Positions 21,690 to 33,124 of a stretch of DNA of 64,000 bases are shown one piece after another (the first letter of the stretch is position 1; each line of letters opens with the position of its first letter). A program made the position numbers and the translations under genes. The stretch lies in the NCBI GenBank assembly GCA_015680685.1, contig MNCI01029297.1, forward strand, positions 473,727 through 537,726. Reading direction: 5' to 3'. The DNA is from Gnetum montanum. Lineage: Eukaryota > Streptophyta > Gnetopsida > Gnetales > Gnetaceae. The notes below the pieces were generated by a model that made no database searches, was not told the DNA's origin, and saw only the letters and a list, made by a program, of their open reading frames with translations.

Positions 21690-23588
21690 GGGATCACCAA
21701 TGTCTCCTAAAGCCGACAATGCAAGAACATATAGCTAGTTAGTAACCTATAGCCAAAATCATGACTTGAAACAAAGACTGAAACTAAAACATAAAATATA
21801 TCAAATTTGGGGAGATTCTAGCTCCATGACTTCCAAGGGTAGATGTGGAAGGCCATTCTCTACAAAAACCCCAACTACATCCATGGACAAGAGTGACCAC
21901 ACCATAACATTAAAGTTCCTAAAGAGGTAGGCAAGGAAGTCCCTTGCCCTTGACCAAAACCACAATGAAAGCTTCCCAAAGAGCATGTTTTGAGGTGGAT
22001 TATTGGCCTTAGGATGACCAATATGGCACAATATTCTTACCAACTCCACTATAATTAGAGTAGGTCTCAAGAAAACCCTACATAAATCAAAGTAAAAACA
22101 TTATCTAAATTTAGACAAAACATCTAGTTAGAGGTGAGATTAGCCTCTGTAGAAAGCTCTAAGGTGTTTATCTAAATTAGTCTAAGTGACTTCATGAGAA
22201 AACATTATGACAACCTTGCACATCCTTGCATCATGACCAATTGGAATTTCTCAATAAATTTAGAAAAAAATTCCTAATTCAAAGGTGAAATTAGCCTCTA
22301 TAAATAGCTCTTAAATGTTTATCTAAATTAGCTTGAGAAATTTCATAAAAGCATTGTTATCATATTTCATAGAATTTACAGCCAAAACTATGTCTTAGTC
22401 TAAATTATGCATAAATTTAGAAAAATCACCTAAATTACACATAAATTTGAATAAAATCAAGCATATGTTTAGACAAAGCATCTAAAATTATGAAAAGCAT
22501 GCATAAATTTGGAAAAAACATCTAAACTATGCATAAATTTAGAAAAAACATGATAAACTTAGAAAACAAATCCATGAAGCCATAGTAAAAACTTATCTAA
22601 AATATAAAAATCTATTACTCTTCTTTAAAAAGAAAAATTAAGCATATTAACAACTTCTATTTTCGGTAAGGTACTACAACTGTGAATTTTGCATTGATTT
22701 ACACAACCTTAGCAAAAAATTCATAAAAATTCCATTTTAATCCAATCAAAAAAAATTCCACATCTTTTGGAAAGCTAAAGCCAAATCCTATGCATCCATG
22801 AACAAAAAATAGCAACAACCTTGGCCCTTTTTTATGAAAATTTCATAAATCTACATAAAATTACAAAAGTGGCACAAACAACCTAACTATGCAATGTTAG
22901 GAAAACATCAATAACCTCTTCATTTCAAAGAAACATTAAATGTGATAACAACCATATGAAAGCTTAAGAAAATGGGTACAAACCCATAACCTTTAATTTC
23001 ATAAATATGCAACCTTTTTACTAAGATAAAATACACAACATGGCTTGCTTTTTCGTAGAAAAACTTCAAAAATCCCATTCATATAGCCATGAAAATGGTC
23101 TAAATAGCCAAAACCATTAAAACCCATTTTAATTCACATCAAAATAATAAGGTATGATTTTGTTAAAATTTAAAATTAACAAATCCTAAGGCCTAAATTT
23201 GAAAAAAATTTCCATACTCCAAGATTTTGTGGAAAAAGCATAAAACAGCAAGCCTTATTTTCAAAATCTAATTTCAAAAGATAAAGCCATAAAGCAACTA
23301 TAGATCTACATGGGAGAAGCTAAAATAGGAGATGGGATTTTATCAAAATTCCAATTTAATCCCCCTACTAGAGTAGATCTAAAAAAATAACCTCAACATC
23401 TAGAAAGCAAAAAACTAAAGAAATCACAAAAAAAAGGCAAAAATAAGTAGATTTTCCTACCTTAAAGTAGTGATAGATGGGACCTCAGTGGAGATAGGCT
23501 TAAGAACCTTTGATAACTTCCTTGAATGCTTATCCATCCTTTTAATTATGGGAATTTTGCTTTTCCCTCCTCTCTATTTGGGTGCCAT
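21690..23588 (-). pseudogene. aORF remnant in Element A (exon 1, part of exon 2, exon 7 end, exon 8)
   Basis: Antisense to A's gag-pol. Exon 1 is 23588-23461, exactly 128 bases as in B, with ATG (MAPK, RGGKSKIPIIKRMDKHSRK; one stop at codon 5) and donor AAG|GTAGG. Intron 1 is 1,383 bases (23460-22078) and ends ATGTAG|GG, then exon 2 starts at 22077 (GFLETYS, VELVRILCHIGHP, matching E at 55161). At about 21862 it jumps into the end of exon 7 (GLPHLPLEVMELESPQ, matching HHLEEGLLHLPPKVMEP in E). Exons 3-6 and most of 2 and 7 are therefore deleted. Exon 8 is decayed (GDIGDPNGEG). The ORF at 21801-22070 minus is this chimera. Confidence 0.72.
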
Positions 23589-24040
23589 GGTAGGCTCAAC
23601 ATTGAGGAAGATGAAAATTAGGAAAGGATAAGAGTTCTATGCTAGCTATAGGGGAGATGGGAGGCTTCCACACTGAAGATTGGTTGTGGCTACCACAAGA
23701 ATCTCTACCAAAGCTCTCCTCCAATGTGCTATTTTTGAAGAATGACAATTATGATCAAAATTTTCAAATTTTGACATATAAACCCACCTAAACGTAAACA
23801 AAACTATAGTTGCTAATTCAGTGCATCATGACTACAAGTGCATTGAATAAAAATGGGGAAAAGGCTAGTTCACATTGATTTTAGGGAGGAAAACAACTTT
23901 ACTTTTCAAAATCTTACATTTTTTAGATTGTGGACCCCACACTATGGCTTCCTTTTTGGCCAAAAATTTGCATCAATGCTAAGATTCTTGCCAATCTTGA
24001 CACTTCAAAGATTATGGGAACCTTGATTTAATACTTCCAT
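23589..24040 (-). other. Conserved leader upstream of aORF exon 1, Element A
   Basis: Counterpart of 8061-8680 in B (shared GTGGACCCCACA and GCACTTGTAGTCATG). No gene is seen. Confidence 0.4.
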
Positions 24041-26770
24041 GTTGGGAATGCCATGAAAAGCATGGAAACATGCCCATTCTTTTACAAATTAATTAGCATT
24101 ACAATATCTTTCTATTTTTAGTAACCTAGACTTACCTTTTTCAACTAGGTTTCCAAATTTGCTCAAAACATGAGCAAGGCTAGGGACCATGGATTTTTAT
24201 GTTGGGGAAACAATGCCTAACATGGAAGAAGGGGTGTAACACTCACTCTTGCCTTCCAATACTCATCTAGCACAAGTTTGATCTAAAAGTGGGCCCCACA
24301 TGAGTTAGAACCCCTCCAAGCATTTTTGGAAACCTTGGAACCTCACCAAACCTTATCAAAACTAGTTGGAACCTAAGATTTGGTGTTTTCCATGCTGGGG
24401 GAGACATCTTCCACACTGATACTTTTATCCTCAAGGTGGAAGAAAGGGTAGAGATTTAATGAGACACTTAGAAGCCTCCAAAACTATCAAATCTTAACAC
24501 CCAACATTGACCATCAACACTAGCAACCTCAAAGGTTGACATGCATGGTTAGTCAGCTATTAATTTGGCCTAGATCTAATGTTTTGCACTAAGGGGGATC
24601 TCTTCCATGCTGATCCTTCCACCTTCATCATGGAAAAAAGGAGGAAAGTCTAAAACCCCTCACAAGGCCCAAAATGAGCAAATCTTAACCTTAGGCACTC
24701 ATGGCCAATGCCAGCAACCCTGTAAGCACTCATGCATAGCTAGATTGACCAAAAATGATTAAAAATGCTTTCACCAAAATTTTCCACACTAAGCATGGAA
24801 TCCCTAGCATGGAAAAGTATGGGAAGCCCAAACAATGCCTTGTGACCCTTGAAATAGTCAAATTTCAATGTCAAATGGTATTAAGCAACACCGATAACCT
24901 TGTGAATGTGCATGCATGATTAAAATTTGTCATAGAAGATCAAAAAGCTTTCCCCCCATTTCTCCACCCTAAGCATGGAAGTCTTAGTTTGGAAAAATGG
25001 AGGGAAGTTCAAAAAATATCTTATCAACCTTGAAATAAGCAAATTCTGACATCAAATGATGGTAGGCAACATTGGCAACCTATGAAGCTTGCATGTATGC
25101 TCGAAAGTGACCAAAATGATTTCCCCCCATTTTTGGAAGCTGAGCATGGAAGCCCCAACATGGAAAAAGAGGAGAACTCCAAAAAAAATACCTTTTCAAC
25201 CTTGAAAAAATTAGATTTTAACATCAAGTAGTAGCAGTCATTGCTAGTAACCCTGGAAACCTACATGCATGGCTAAAATTGGTCAAAAATCATCAAAAAT
25301 ATTTTCATCCATTTTCCCATGTTGAGCATGAAATCCCTAGCATAGAAAAAGGAGGGGAAGTCCAAAAACCAATCATCAACCGAAAGCATGGAAGCCCCAA
25401 CATGGAGAAAGGTGGGGGGAGTCTAAAAACCACTTTAAAAACCTTTAAAATAATCAATTTTTTAACTCTATATCCTAGTCCTCAACCCCAACAACCCTAG
25501 AGGCCAACATGCATGGTTGATTGAAGTTAAAACTAGGCTAGATCTAAGTTTTATGGTATCTCCACACTGGGAGTTTTGCCCCTCCATGCTTCTTAGCATG
25601 GAAATTAAGGGGAAAGCCCATTTGAAATCCATAACTACCTTAGAAACACATTAACCAAGCTTGTATGCACTCTAGGACCTTGTTGGCATCATTTGGAGCT
25701 CTCAAACTTCGAGAAACGAATCTTAGAAGGCCAAAACTCTATTTCCCCTTGTTTTCCACATCAAGCTCTCCATCCCTAGTGTGGAAATAACGGGGAAAGT
25801 TCAAAAAAAAGTTCAAAAAACACTTCAAAATACTCAAATTTTCCAAAACATAACACCAAACCCCAGTCCTTGACTCCAGTAGCCCCAAAAGTTGACATGA
25901 AAATTTGATTGAGGTTAAAATTAATCAAAAATCTATTCCTCCTTGTTTTCCATGTTAAGCTCTCTATCCCTAGTGTGGAAGAAAGAGGAAACCCAAAAAA
26001 CCACCTTCTGATGCCAAAAACTATCAAACTTTGACATGGATCCATAGCCCTTGATCCTGGCAATCCTAAGGGGTAACATACATAGTTGATTGTGATTCAA
26101 ATTGGTCTAGATCTAAGATTTTTGCTTCCTCCACACTAGAGTAACTTCCCCAAGATGAAAACAAGGGGAAAAAGTTGTTTTTGCACTTTTGGAGGTAAGA
26201 TGACACTTCCTGAAGCCAAAGATCTTTGTTGGAAAACCCCAAGACCTTATAGCCTCAGGATTTCACTTTTTTGACCTCATTTCAACCTCCAAAATCTATT
26301 CCCCCTACTCTTCCATGCTAGAGTAACTCCCCTATCATGAAAACATGGGAAAAGACCTTAAGTACCCTTAAACAGCCTTCAAGCATGTCTAAAATTAGCC
26401 AGAAACTTGCAAAATTGAAGTATGCAACCATAGGGGCCTAGAAACTTCGTCAAAGGGCTCCAAAATCACTATGAATCCATCAAATAAGTGTGCCCCTATT
26501 TTTCCATGCTAAGGATACTATGCCCAACATGGAAAAATGGGGGGAAGTTATTTCAAAAACTATAAACACTCAAAATGACCCTAAATTGCCTCAAAACGAA
26601 CTTGGGAGATGCATAATTTCTAGATTTGAACTCCAAGTGCTTGTTTGGCCACATTTGACCCTCATTTTTGCTTGGATTTTGGTTCCCCATGTTGAATTCC
26701 CCCTCTTTTCCACATTGGCTATCATGGAAACAAGGGGGAAGACTTTAGAACCTACTTTTTAGCCCTTACA
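24040..26770. repeat. Spacer array of hairpin units, Element A
   Basis: About eleven diverged units of roughly 220 bases, orientation reversed relative to B. Each contains CCCCATTTTTCCA, AGCATGGAAGTCCCTAGCATGGAAAA-type inverted blocks (shortened), then CAACATTGGCAACC and CATGCATGG. It is the counterpart of 5030-8060. The short ORFs here (25024-25227, 25279-25500, 25776-26063, 26490-26762) come from single units and are not conserved. Confidence 0.65.
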
Positions 26771-27600
26771 AACCTCTGGGAAGTACAATTTTGATGGATC
26801 TAACCCTATGCTACATTGTGAAGGTTCAAAGACCTTAATTTTGTACCTTTGAGCACCCAAAAACCTATTTTCCTTAGTCCCTAGACTAAGGGCCCTTGTT
26901 TCCATGTTGAGCCCAACATGGAAGCCTCAAAACACTTGATTTTTGGGTCTAGATAGCCCAAAAACAATCTTGATTGATGTTTGAACTTTCCTAATAGCCT
27001 TGTAGCCTTAGAACATGGCCCTCTAAGGCCTAAAATTGGAAAAACCCAACCATTTTTAGCAAAAATTTATCATCTATAGCCTATTTTTCTTGATTTTTCC
27101 CTTATTACATAATGTTTTGAGTTGTCTTTGGACTTATGTTGCCTTGATTACCTTGTTGACCTTCTATGGCCTTTATACAACATTATATGTTCATTTTTTG
27201 TCTTATTACATCTCTATTTATTTTTTTAAGCCTTTAAATGATATCAAACAGTGGGTTTTGACCTTCCATGACCACCATTGGAACCATATGACCATGGCCT
27301 GCTAAGGCCTTCAGCTAGCACCATAGTCCACCAAGACTATAAAATAGCATGACAACTTGCTAAGGCCTTAAACTGGTGAAATTATAATATTTATTGATCA
27401 TTTGTAGTCTTAATCCTTATACTTTCCTTTGTTTGACCTTTATGTGACCTTCATTCACCTCTATTGCACTTTTCTGAATTGATCTTATCTCATTGATGAT
27501 CTTGGATGGCCTTGATTACATTAGATTTGCATATGTTTTATGGAATTTTAACATTATTTATTTTCTTTTACTCATATGCCACTTTATATGCTTTTTTTTA
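26771..27600. other. AT-rich spacer before pol of A, with border repeat at 27285-27385
   Basis: Non-coding. The border repeat (ATGACCATGGCCTGCTAAGG, then CCATAGTCCACCAAGACTA, and CTTGCTAAGGCCTTAAACTGG) occurs where B has 4380-4475. It ends in a T-rich stretch (TATGCTTTTTTTAACATGCAAG) directly before the candidate pol start. Confidence 0.5.
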
Positions 27601-27617
27601 ACATGCAAGATCAAAGT

Positions 27618-28330
27618 ATGAGTACCTAAGAGCAAATTGGTTTGCCTTTGTGTCAACACAGACCTCATGATGATATTAAGTGATGTATAGAACCTAATTG
27701 CCTAGATCTTGAGCTTGAGAGTCTTGTAAACCACATAGCCTCAATAGAGAAACCTCTAGAATGGCCTGAAAACCTAGTCAAAACCCTTGACTTAGAAGTG
27801 GAAGACATAACTGAAGATCCTCTAGTTGAGATCCCTATCACAACACATAGTGACGAGGAGAAAACCCTTAAACTAAGTTCCTCACTAGAGCCTCAATGTG
27901 CCCAAGATATCACCAAGACCTTCAAAACAACATTAAGGCATTTTCTTGGTCATATGAAGATATGCTAAGCTAAGACCCATGTCTAGTCTAGCACAACATC
28001 ATACTAGACCCTAGCATTAAACCAGTTAAGAAAAAGGTATGTAAGATTAGACCTAATTTGGCCTTGGTAGTTCATGAAGAAATCTCAAAGCTCTACCAAG
28101 CAGGTTTCACTAAGGTTATTGATTACACAAAATGGGTGTCTAACATAGTGGTAGTTCCTAAGAGAAATGGAAGTATCTGTATTACAAGGTAGATTATAAT
28201 TTATTCGTAGGTTTATCTCTAGATTTATGGATAAGTTACAGCCTATGCAACACTTTCTTAAAAAATAAGTTCACTATGAGTGAATGACTTAATGCCAAAA
28301 ATTCTTTGAAAACCTTAAGCAAGAGTTCAC
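27618..28330 (+). pseudogene. Pol N-terminus and truncated reverse transcriptase of Element A
   Basis: Candidate ATG at 27618 in the frame ATG AGT ACC TAA, then LPLCQHRPHDDIK, DLELESLVNHIASIE and EVEDITEDPLVEIPITTH. RT begins around 28015 (KPVKKKVCKIRPNLALVVHE, then TKWVSNIVVVPKRNGSICI). At about 28190 the sequence jumps to RT's thumb region (MDKLQPMQHFLKK), so the palm with the catalytic YVDD is deleted, about 600 bases judged by B. Stops are present. Confidence 0.82.
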
Positions 28331-28800
28331 ATAACTACTGACAGTCTATCCTCCACAAGAGGGTAAAACATTCTACATTTATCTTGCCATCTCTGATACA
28401 TCCATTACCTCTCTACTCTATCAAAAATGTGATGATAGGAAAACAATGCCTATATACTACCTTAGGCATGCATTAGTAGCCCACAAGACCTGATACGCTA
28501 AAGTGGAAAAGTATTGTCTAGCACTAGTCTTCTCCTTAAAGAAATGAAGATACTACCTCTTCAAAAGCCAAGTCAACATCATGTTCAAGGATAACATACT
28601 TAGAGCCATAATGATCAACATCTATGAAAGTAGCCACATAGCCCAATGGAAAGCCATAACTATAGAATTCAACCTCTATTATGTCTCTTAATCCTCAACA
28701 AAAGGTCAATCTATAGCCATACATCTCACAGTTTCACTTGTTGACAACCAAATATCAATAGACCCTTAGTTCCCTAATGAACACATTAACATAGTTAGCC
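28331..28800 (+). pseudogene. Ty3-type RNase H of Element A
   Basis: FYIYLAISDTSITSLLYQK (first Asp kept), PIYYLRHALVAHKT, EKYCLALVFSLKK, YYLFKSQVNIMFKDN and WKAITIEFN. Homologous to 2410-2885 of B. Stops are present. Confidence 0.82.
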
Positions 28801-29150
28801 AACTGGCTAAGGGATATGAGTAGTGTTGCTGCCATCATAAGATTCCCATCTGGTGAAATCCAACCCTTTGCATATCATTTTGGGTTCTCATGTACCAACA
28901 GCATAGCAAAATATGAAGGTTTGATCAAAGGGATGATGGTAGCTCATGGCCTAGGAATTAGATTCTTAGCCATCAAAGGCAACTCACAACTTGGAGTTAA
29001 TCAAGTAATTGAAGTCTATACATGCAAAGCTAAGCATTTACAACCTTATTGTGACCTAGGAAAGAAATTATTACAATAATTCATAGATGTTGATATCCAA
29101 CACATACCTTGAAATGAAAATGCTATAGCTGATGCAATTACAACACTAGC
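28801..29150 (+). pseudogene. Second (archaeal-type) RNase H of Element A
   Basis: The open segment 28816-29079 has IRFPSGEIQPFAYHFGFSCT, IAKYEGLIKGMMVAHGLGI and KGNSQLGVNQVIEVYTCKA. This is the RVT_3-type fold seen in Tat elements. The first FDGA block is lost by a small deletion before SVAA, and GDSQ reads GNSQ, so catalytic acids are gone. Confidence 0.8.
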
Positions 29151-29389
29151 CCTTAGTGTGACACCAAACATGTTTAGCAAGTTGTCCAACTTAACTATGG
29201 ACTATGCTACTCCCATTACACAAAACTCTGAGAATACCTTTGTGGCCATCATTCATACTACTCCATCCAAGGAGTGGAATAATGACATCAAATTTTACCT
29301 TATGCATGGTGAATCCTCACAAGGCCTAACTACTTCTCAGAAGGATCTCATGCACAAGTAATTGAAGTAGTATGTCATTGTAGGTGATA

Positions 29390-30540
29390 ATACATTATGT
29401 CAATGATCCTATGATGGCATAATCCTAAAGTGCTTAGGTGAAATCAAAGTCATAATAGTCATAGAGAAGGTTCATGAGGGAATTTTTGAAGGACATATAG
29501 GGCCTAAATCCATGGCCACTAAGATTAGATGGTTAGGCTACTATTGGCCCAATATGGAAAATAACTACCTGCAAAAGGTTAAGTGATGTAACACATGCCA
29601 ATCATATAGCAACCTCATGCATGTATCAACAACTAAGTTACATATAACCTAGATAACATGGCCATTTCAATGATGGGGGTTGGATATCATTACACCTATA
29701 ACACCTAAGTCTATCGTAGGGCATAGCTTCATCATTATCATAACCGAATACTTCACCAAATGGATTGAGGCTATTCCTCTAAGGAAGATCACATTTGAAC
29801 AAGTTTGAAAATTTATCCTAGATAACATTGTAGCTCGTTTTGGCATACCTATGACCATAGTTATGGATAATGGACCTCAATTTAGTAGCCAAGAAACCAA
29901 GGATTTCTATCACAACCTAGGCATTAAGCATTCTTTCTTGTCACCTTACTACCTTCAAGCCAATGGATAAGCAGAAGCAAGTACCAAGGCCATCATCAAC
30001 TTTATTAAGAAGATGCTCAACAATAGCAGGAAAAAGTGGCATGAGTGGCTTGTCCATGCACTATGGGCATATAGAACAACCTAGCGTGTGGCAATCGACA
30101 TGACCTCTTATAGCCTTGTTTATGGTTCTAAAGCTATTTTACCGCTTGAATTGTAGGTACCATTACTCTGAGTAGCCTTGGCTAACTTCATCAATGATGA
30201 ACAGAGAAAGGAGTTACAAATAGTAGCATTCGATTCAATGGAGGAGTGGCATATGTAAGCATTTTCTCACATTAAGCATTATCAAGAGAGGTAGAAATAA
30301 CAACATCACCATAACTTGATCATGCGCAAGATCAAAGAGAAGAATCTAGTCCTCAAGGCCATCCATAAGCATGTGGACAAATTCTCAGTCAATATGGAAG
30401 GGTCCTTTCTTATCACTAGAGCCTATGGGAACAAAGCATTTAGAATAGCTAACATGGATGGGAATGAGCTGGTCAATCCGATCAATCATTTCTATTTGAA
30501 GCCCTACTACATGTGGACCAATCATCAACAAGGAAGCCTA
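29390..30540 (+). pseudogene. Integrase of Element A (decayed)
   Basis: Zinc-binding region: HEGIFEGHIGPKSMATKIRW (two His), then CNTCQS (two Cys). Core: LDIITPITPKS, HSFIIIITEYFTKWIEAIPL, RFGIPMTIVMDNGPQFSSQ, HSFLSPYYLQANG, and E in AEASTKAIINF. D, D and E are all present. C-terminus: LVHALWAYRTT, HIKHYQER, MEGSFLITRAYGNKAFRI and NHFYLKPYYM. Stops and frameshifts are frequent, but the domain is the best kept gypsy integrase here. Confidence 0.88.
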
Positions 30541-30544
30541 CTTT

Positions 30545-30645
30545 CAAAGGTCTACTACAACCTTAAACTAGTAACACAGCCTGCCAAGGCCTTAAACTAG
30601 TACCATGATCCACCATGGCCTTAAACTAACAAGATTGATAACTTG
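30545..30645 (+). repeat. Module-border repeat, integrase/3' end of A
   Basis: Three units of CCTTAAACTAGTAACA / GGCCTTAAACTAGTACCATG / GGCCTTAAACTAACAAG, spaced about 30-40 bases. Same family as 535-645 in B. Confidence 0.65.
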
Positions 30646-30746
30646 GATAGCCTAATTCTCATGTGGCTAGTATGCATTGTAGCATTATAGTATGCAATGG
30701 TGTTTTGTATTCTTTGTCAGCTCCCCTTGGATCAATTCTCTAGGCA

Positions 30747-30764
30747 CCAACAAAGACGGGCCAT
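30747..30764 (+). other. Polypurine tract of Element A
   Basis: ACCAACAAAGACGGGCCAT directly before TGAGACACC, the 3' LTR start. Same layout as B. Confidence 0.8.
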
Positions 30765-30803
30765 TGAGACACCATAAAAGTTTGCATGTTGTAACCAATC
30801 TCC
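30765..30803 (+). repeat. 3' LTR of Element A, first 39 bases (left of the copia)
   Basis: TGAGACACCATAAAAGTTTGCATG and onward, as in the 5' LTR (TGAAACACCGCAAAAG; each given shortened). Interrupted at 30804 by the copia element. The homologous 5' LTR reads CCAATATCCAAAATG, showing the empty site. The LTR resumes at 37642. Confidence 0.9.
30799..30803. repeat. Left target-site duplication of the copia element (TCTCC)
   Basis: TCTCC here, TATCC at 37642-37646. The empty site in the A 5' LTR reads TATCC, so this copy has one substitution. Confidence 0.85.
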
Positions 30804-31181
30804 TATGGAATATGATGACTAGATATTCCACAATAGAATTAGATAGGTCTCATTCATTAATCTATTTTAAATAAGATGAGATCCTATTCATGTAATTCTT
30901 ATCCAAGCCCATGTTTAGGTCATCCCATATTAAGAAGATCCTTAAATAAGATGATAAGGATCATCCCCATGATTTTCAAGATTCATGCTTATTTCTCCAA
31001 ATCTATTCTTGGGAGATCAAGGCCTATATAATTGTAGCAACACATATTCATTCATAATAGAAGAGATGATATAGAAGACATAATAGAATTTAGGAGAGTT
31101 TGACAAGAGTGTGTTTGTTCTAACAAAGTTCTTTATTTCCTTTAAGCTTAGATCTATATCCAGGGCCCTTTAGACTCTTCA
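30804..31181 (+). repeat. Copia 5' LTR
   Basis: Begins TATGGAATATG (ancestral TGTGAAATATG, as in the 3' copy) and ends GACTCTTCA. It holds a TATATAA box near 31025. Confidence 0.9.
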
Positions 31182-31182
31182 T

Positions 31183-31199
31183 TTGGTATTGAAGTAGGT
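31183..31199 (+). other. Copia primer-binding site (tRNA-iMet type, mutated)
   Basis: TTGGTATTGAAGTAGG just after the LTR, resembling TGGTATCAGAGC with C-to-T changes. Confidence 0.7.
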
Positions 31200-31232
31200 T
31201 AGCTTAAATTCTTGACAATAAATCTCTCCAGG

Positions 31233-32130
31233 ATGGCCCAAAATCATGGATCTATGTCTCTTCAAGTTCCTATCTTCAATGGAGAGAATTATGAATATTG
31301 GGCAATCAAGATGAAAACATTTTTGATCTCACAAGATCTTTGGGATCTTGTTGAAAATGGATTCCAAGATGTTGATCAAGCAACATTTCAAGCCTTAAAT
31401 GAAGATGAAAAGAATGAATTTAAGGATCTTCATAACAAAGACGAAAAAGAATTATTCATCATTCAATCTGGGTTAGATCTAACAATCTTTCCCAAAATTG
31501 TCATGCATCAAACAAGCAAAGCTACATGGGATGCACTGGAAATTGCATACAAGGGATCATTAAAAGTTTGTGTTGTCAAGTTACAAGTTTTAAGGAAAGA
31601 TGTTGAATCATTACACATGCTAGATTTAGAGAATATTGATCAATACATTAGTTGATTTCAACAAGTTTGAAATGGACTTGAATCTTGTGGAGAAACACTT
31701 GAGGAAAGGTGTGATGTTGAAAAGATCCTTTGAAGTGTAACCAAATGATATGATCTTGTCATTATGGCTATTGAAGAAGTAAGAGATCTTGATAAGATGA
31801 CCATGGTTGAGCTCATAGAAAGCTTAAGGACATATGAACAAAGAATTGTTGATCATTAGGATTCAACAGCAAATTCATTTCAAGCACACTTTTAGAGGAC
31901 ATCCAATCAAAACCAAAATCAACATCAAAGATCCTCAAGTGGATCCTCATTCAGAGGATGTGGACGTGGTCATGATATATCTAGAGGTCATGGTCATGGA
32001 AGATTAAATCAATCAAAGGAAGGTAAGCATTATGATTTCTATGATACCAACACCCACAATACTCTTGAATGTTGGTCAAGGAAGAAGTATGAAAAGAAGG
32101 GAAAAGCAAAAATTATAGAACATGAAGATT
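31233..32130 (+). pseudogene. Copia gag (decayed)
   Basis: ATG at 31233: MAQNHGSMSLQVPIFNGENY, then KTFLISQDLWDLVENGF, FIIQSGLDLTIFPKI and KATWDALEIAYKGS. This is the UBN2-type gag fold. An in-frame stop follows DQYIS at 31653. Beyond it the frame continues with VEKIL, VIMAIEEVRDLDKMT and an RGHGHGR tract. The zinc knuckle is destroyed: HYDFYDTNTHNTLEC has only its last cysteine. Confidence 0.87.
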
Positions 32131-32339
32131 AACAAAAAGGTGAGAAATTATTTTATACCAAAAAGGAGGAAGATCAACTCTTAATCTCTACAAAGGTACC
32201 AAATGCTAGCAGCAACAACAACATTTGGTATGTTGATAGTGGGTGTAGCAATCACATGATAGGGAATAAGAAATTGTTCTCAAGCTTGGAAAAATATGAT
32301 GGAAAGGCAACCATAGGTAATGGGAAGAAGTTAATCATT

Positions 32340-32344
32340 ACCAG
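32340..32344. repeat. Left target-site duplication of the solo LTR (ACCAG)
   Basis: ACCAG here and at 33254-33258, identical. Confidence 0.95.
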
Positions 32345-32370
32345 TGATGAGACGCGACCTGCATGTGCTG

Positions 32371-32412
32371 CGATATCGCGTCTTCCCCTGCGATATCGCG
32401 TACGCGATATCG
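32371..32412 (+). promoter_or_regulatory. Three palindromic CGATATCG motifs before a TATA box
   Basis: CGATATCGCG at 32371, CGATATCGCG at 32391 and CGCGATATCG at 32403, 18 bases before TATAAATA (32430-32437). Repeated palindromes next to a TATA box look like factor-binding sites in the U3 of this LTR. The motif is absent from the rest of the window as far as I can see. Confidence 0.55.
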
Positions 32413-32699
32413 AGGTCCGCCACCATATCTATAAATAAGAGGCGACAATCCCTTCATTTCAAAATCCTGGCTAGAAGTAGTGGAGCTCTGGTAGATTGAT
32501 CACTCCAGAGTTAGAATTTTTCCCATGTGCCAGCAGTAGGAGTCCTAGAGTGAATGGCTCTTTATTCGAGTAGCTTGTAACCTGAACCCAAGTTGTGTAC
32601 GGCAATAAAGACGAACTTGATTGGATAAACCTTGTAGTACATGGTTTTATTGTTGTTTATTTACTGCTTTCCTAGTGCGCACAAGTACGACTTGATTAC

Positions 32700-32930
32700 G
32701 AGCATCTACGAACGTGTACGGCTAGTCAAGGAATCGGCTACTCATTGCTAGGCTAGAACGTGTGATAAGTATGACTTAGTTCCGAGCACCCATGGGTGTG
32801 TACAGTTAGCTAAGGAATCAGCTGCTTATCACACTTAAGCTAAATAGGTACCTCAGTACGACCACTTCGAGCACTTGCATTACGTGTGGTGATCCCAGTG
32901 ACGATTAGCGTTTGGTAAGCCACAGTTGCA
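32700..32930 (+). repeat. Diverged tandem repeats inside the solo LTR
   Basis: AAGTACGACTTGATTACGAGCA, AAGTATGACTTAGTTCCGAGCA and CAGTACGACCACTTCGAGCA, each followed by a GTGTACGG/GTGTACAG-type block (motifs given shortened). The units are roughly 80 bases and imperfect. Confidence 0.55.
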
Positions 32931-33113
32931 TAGTTCAGGGTGTGTCCGATAAGTGGGAATGGATGCTGACGCTAGTTAATTTAGACTTAGATCATTAGTT
33001 AGAGTTAGCTAGTTTCTCAACCCTTTCCTCTGATAGCATAGAAGATAAACCGAAAAATACCAAGAAAATCACATACCTCAGACTTGCTTAACCATACACT
33101 GTGACACTTACAA

Positions 33114-33124
33114 GGGGGGGGGGG
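33114..33124 (+). other. G11 run in the solo LTR
   Basis: Eleven G in a row, a sequencing-fragile homopolymer. Not needed for the solo-LTR call. Confidence 0.6.

Noticed and set aside
25024-26762. Small proteins in the spacer array of A
   Set aside because: Each ORF sits in one repeat unit and is not kept in neighbours or in B.
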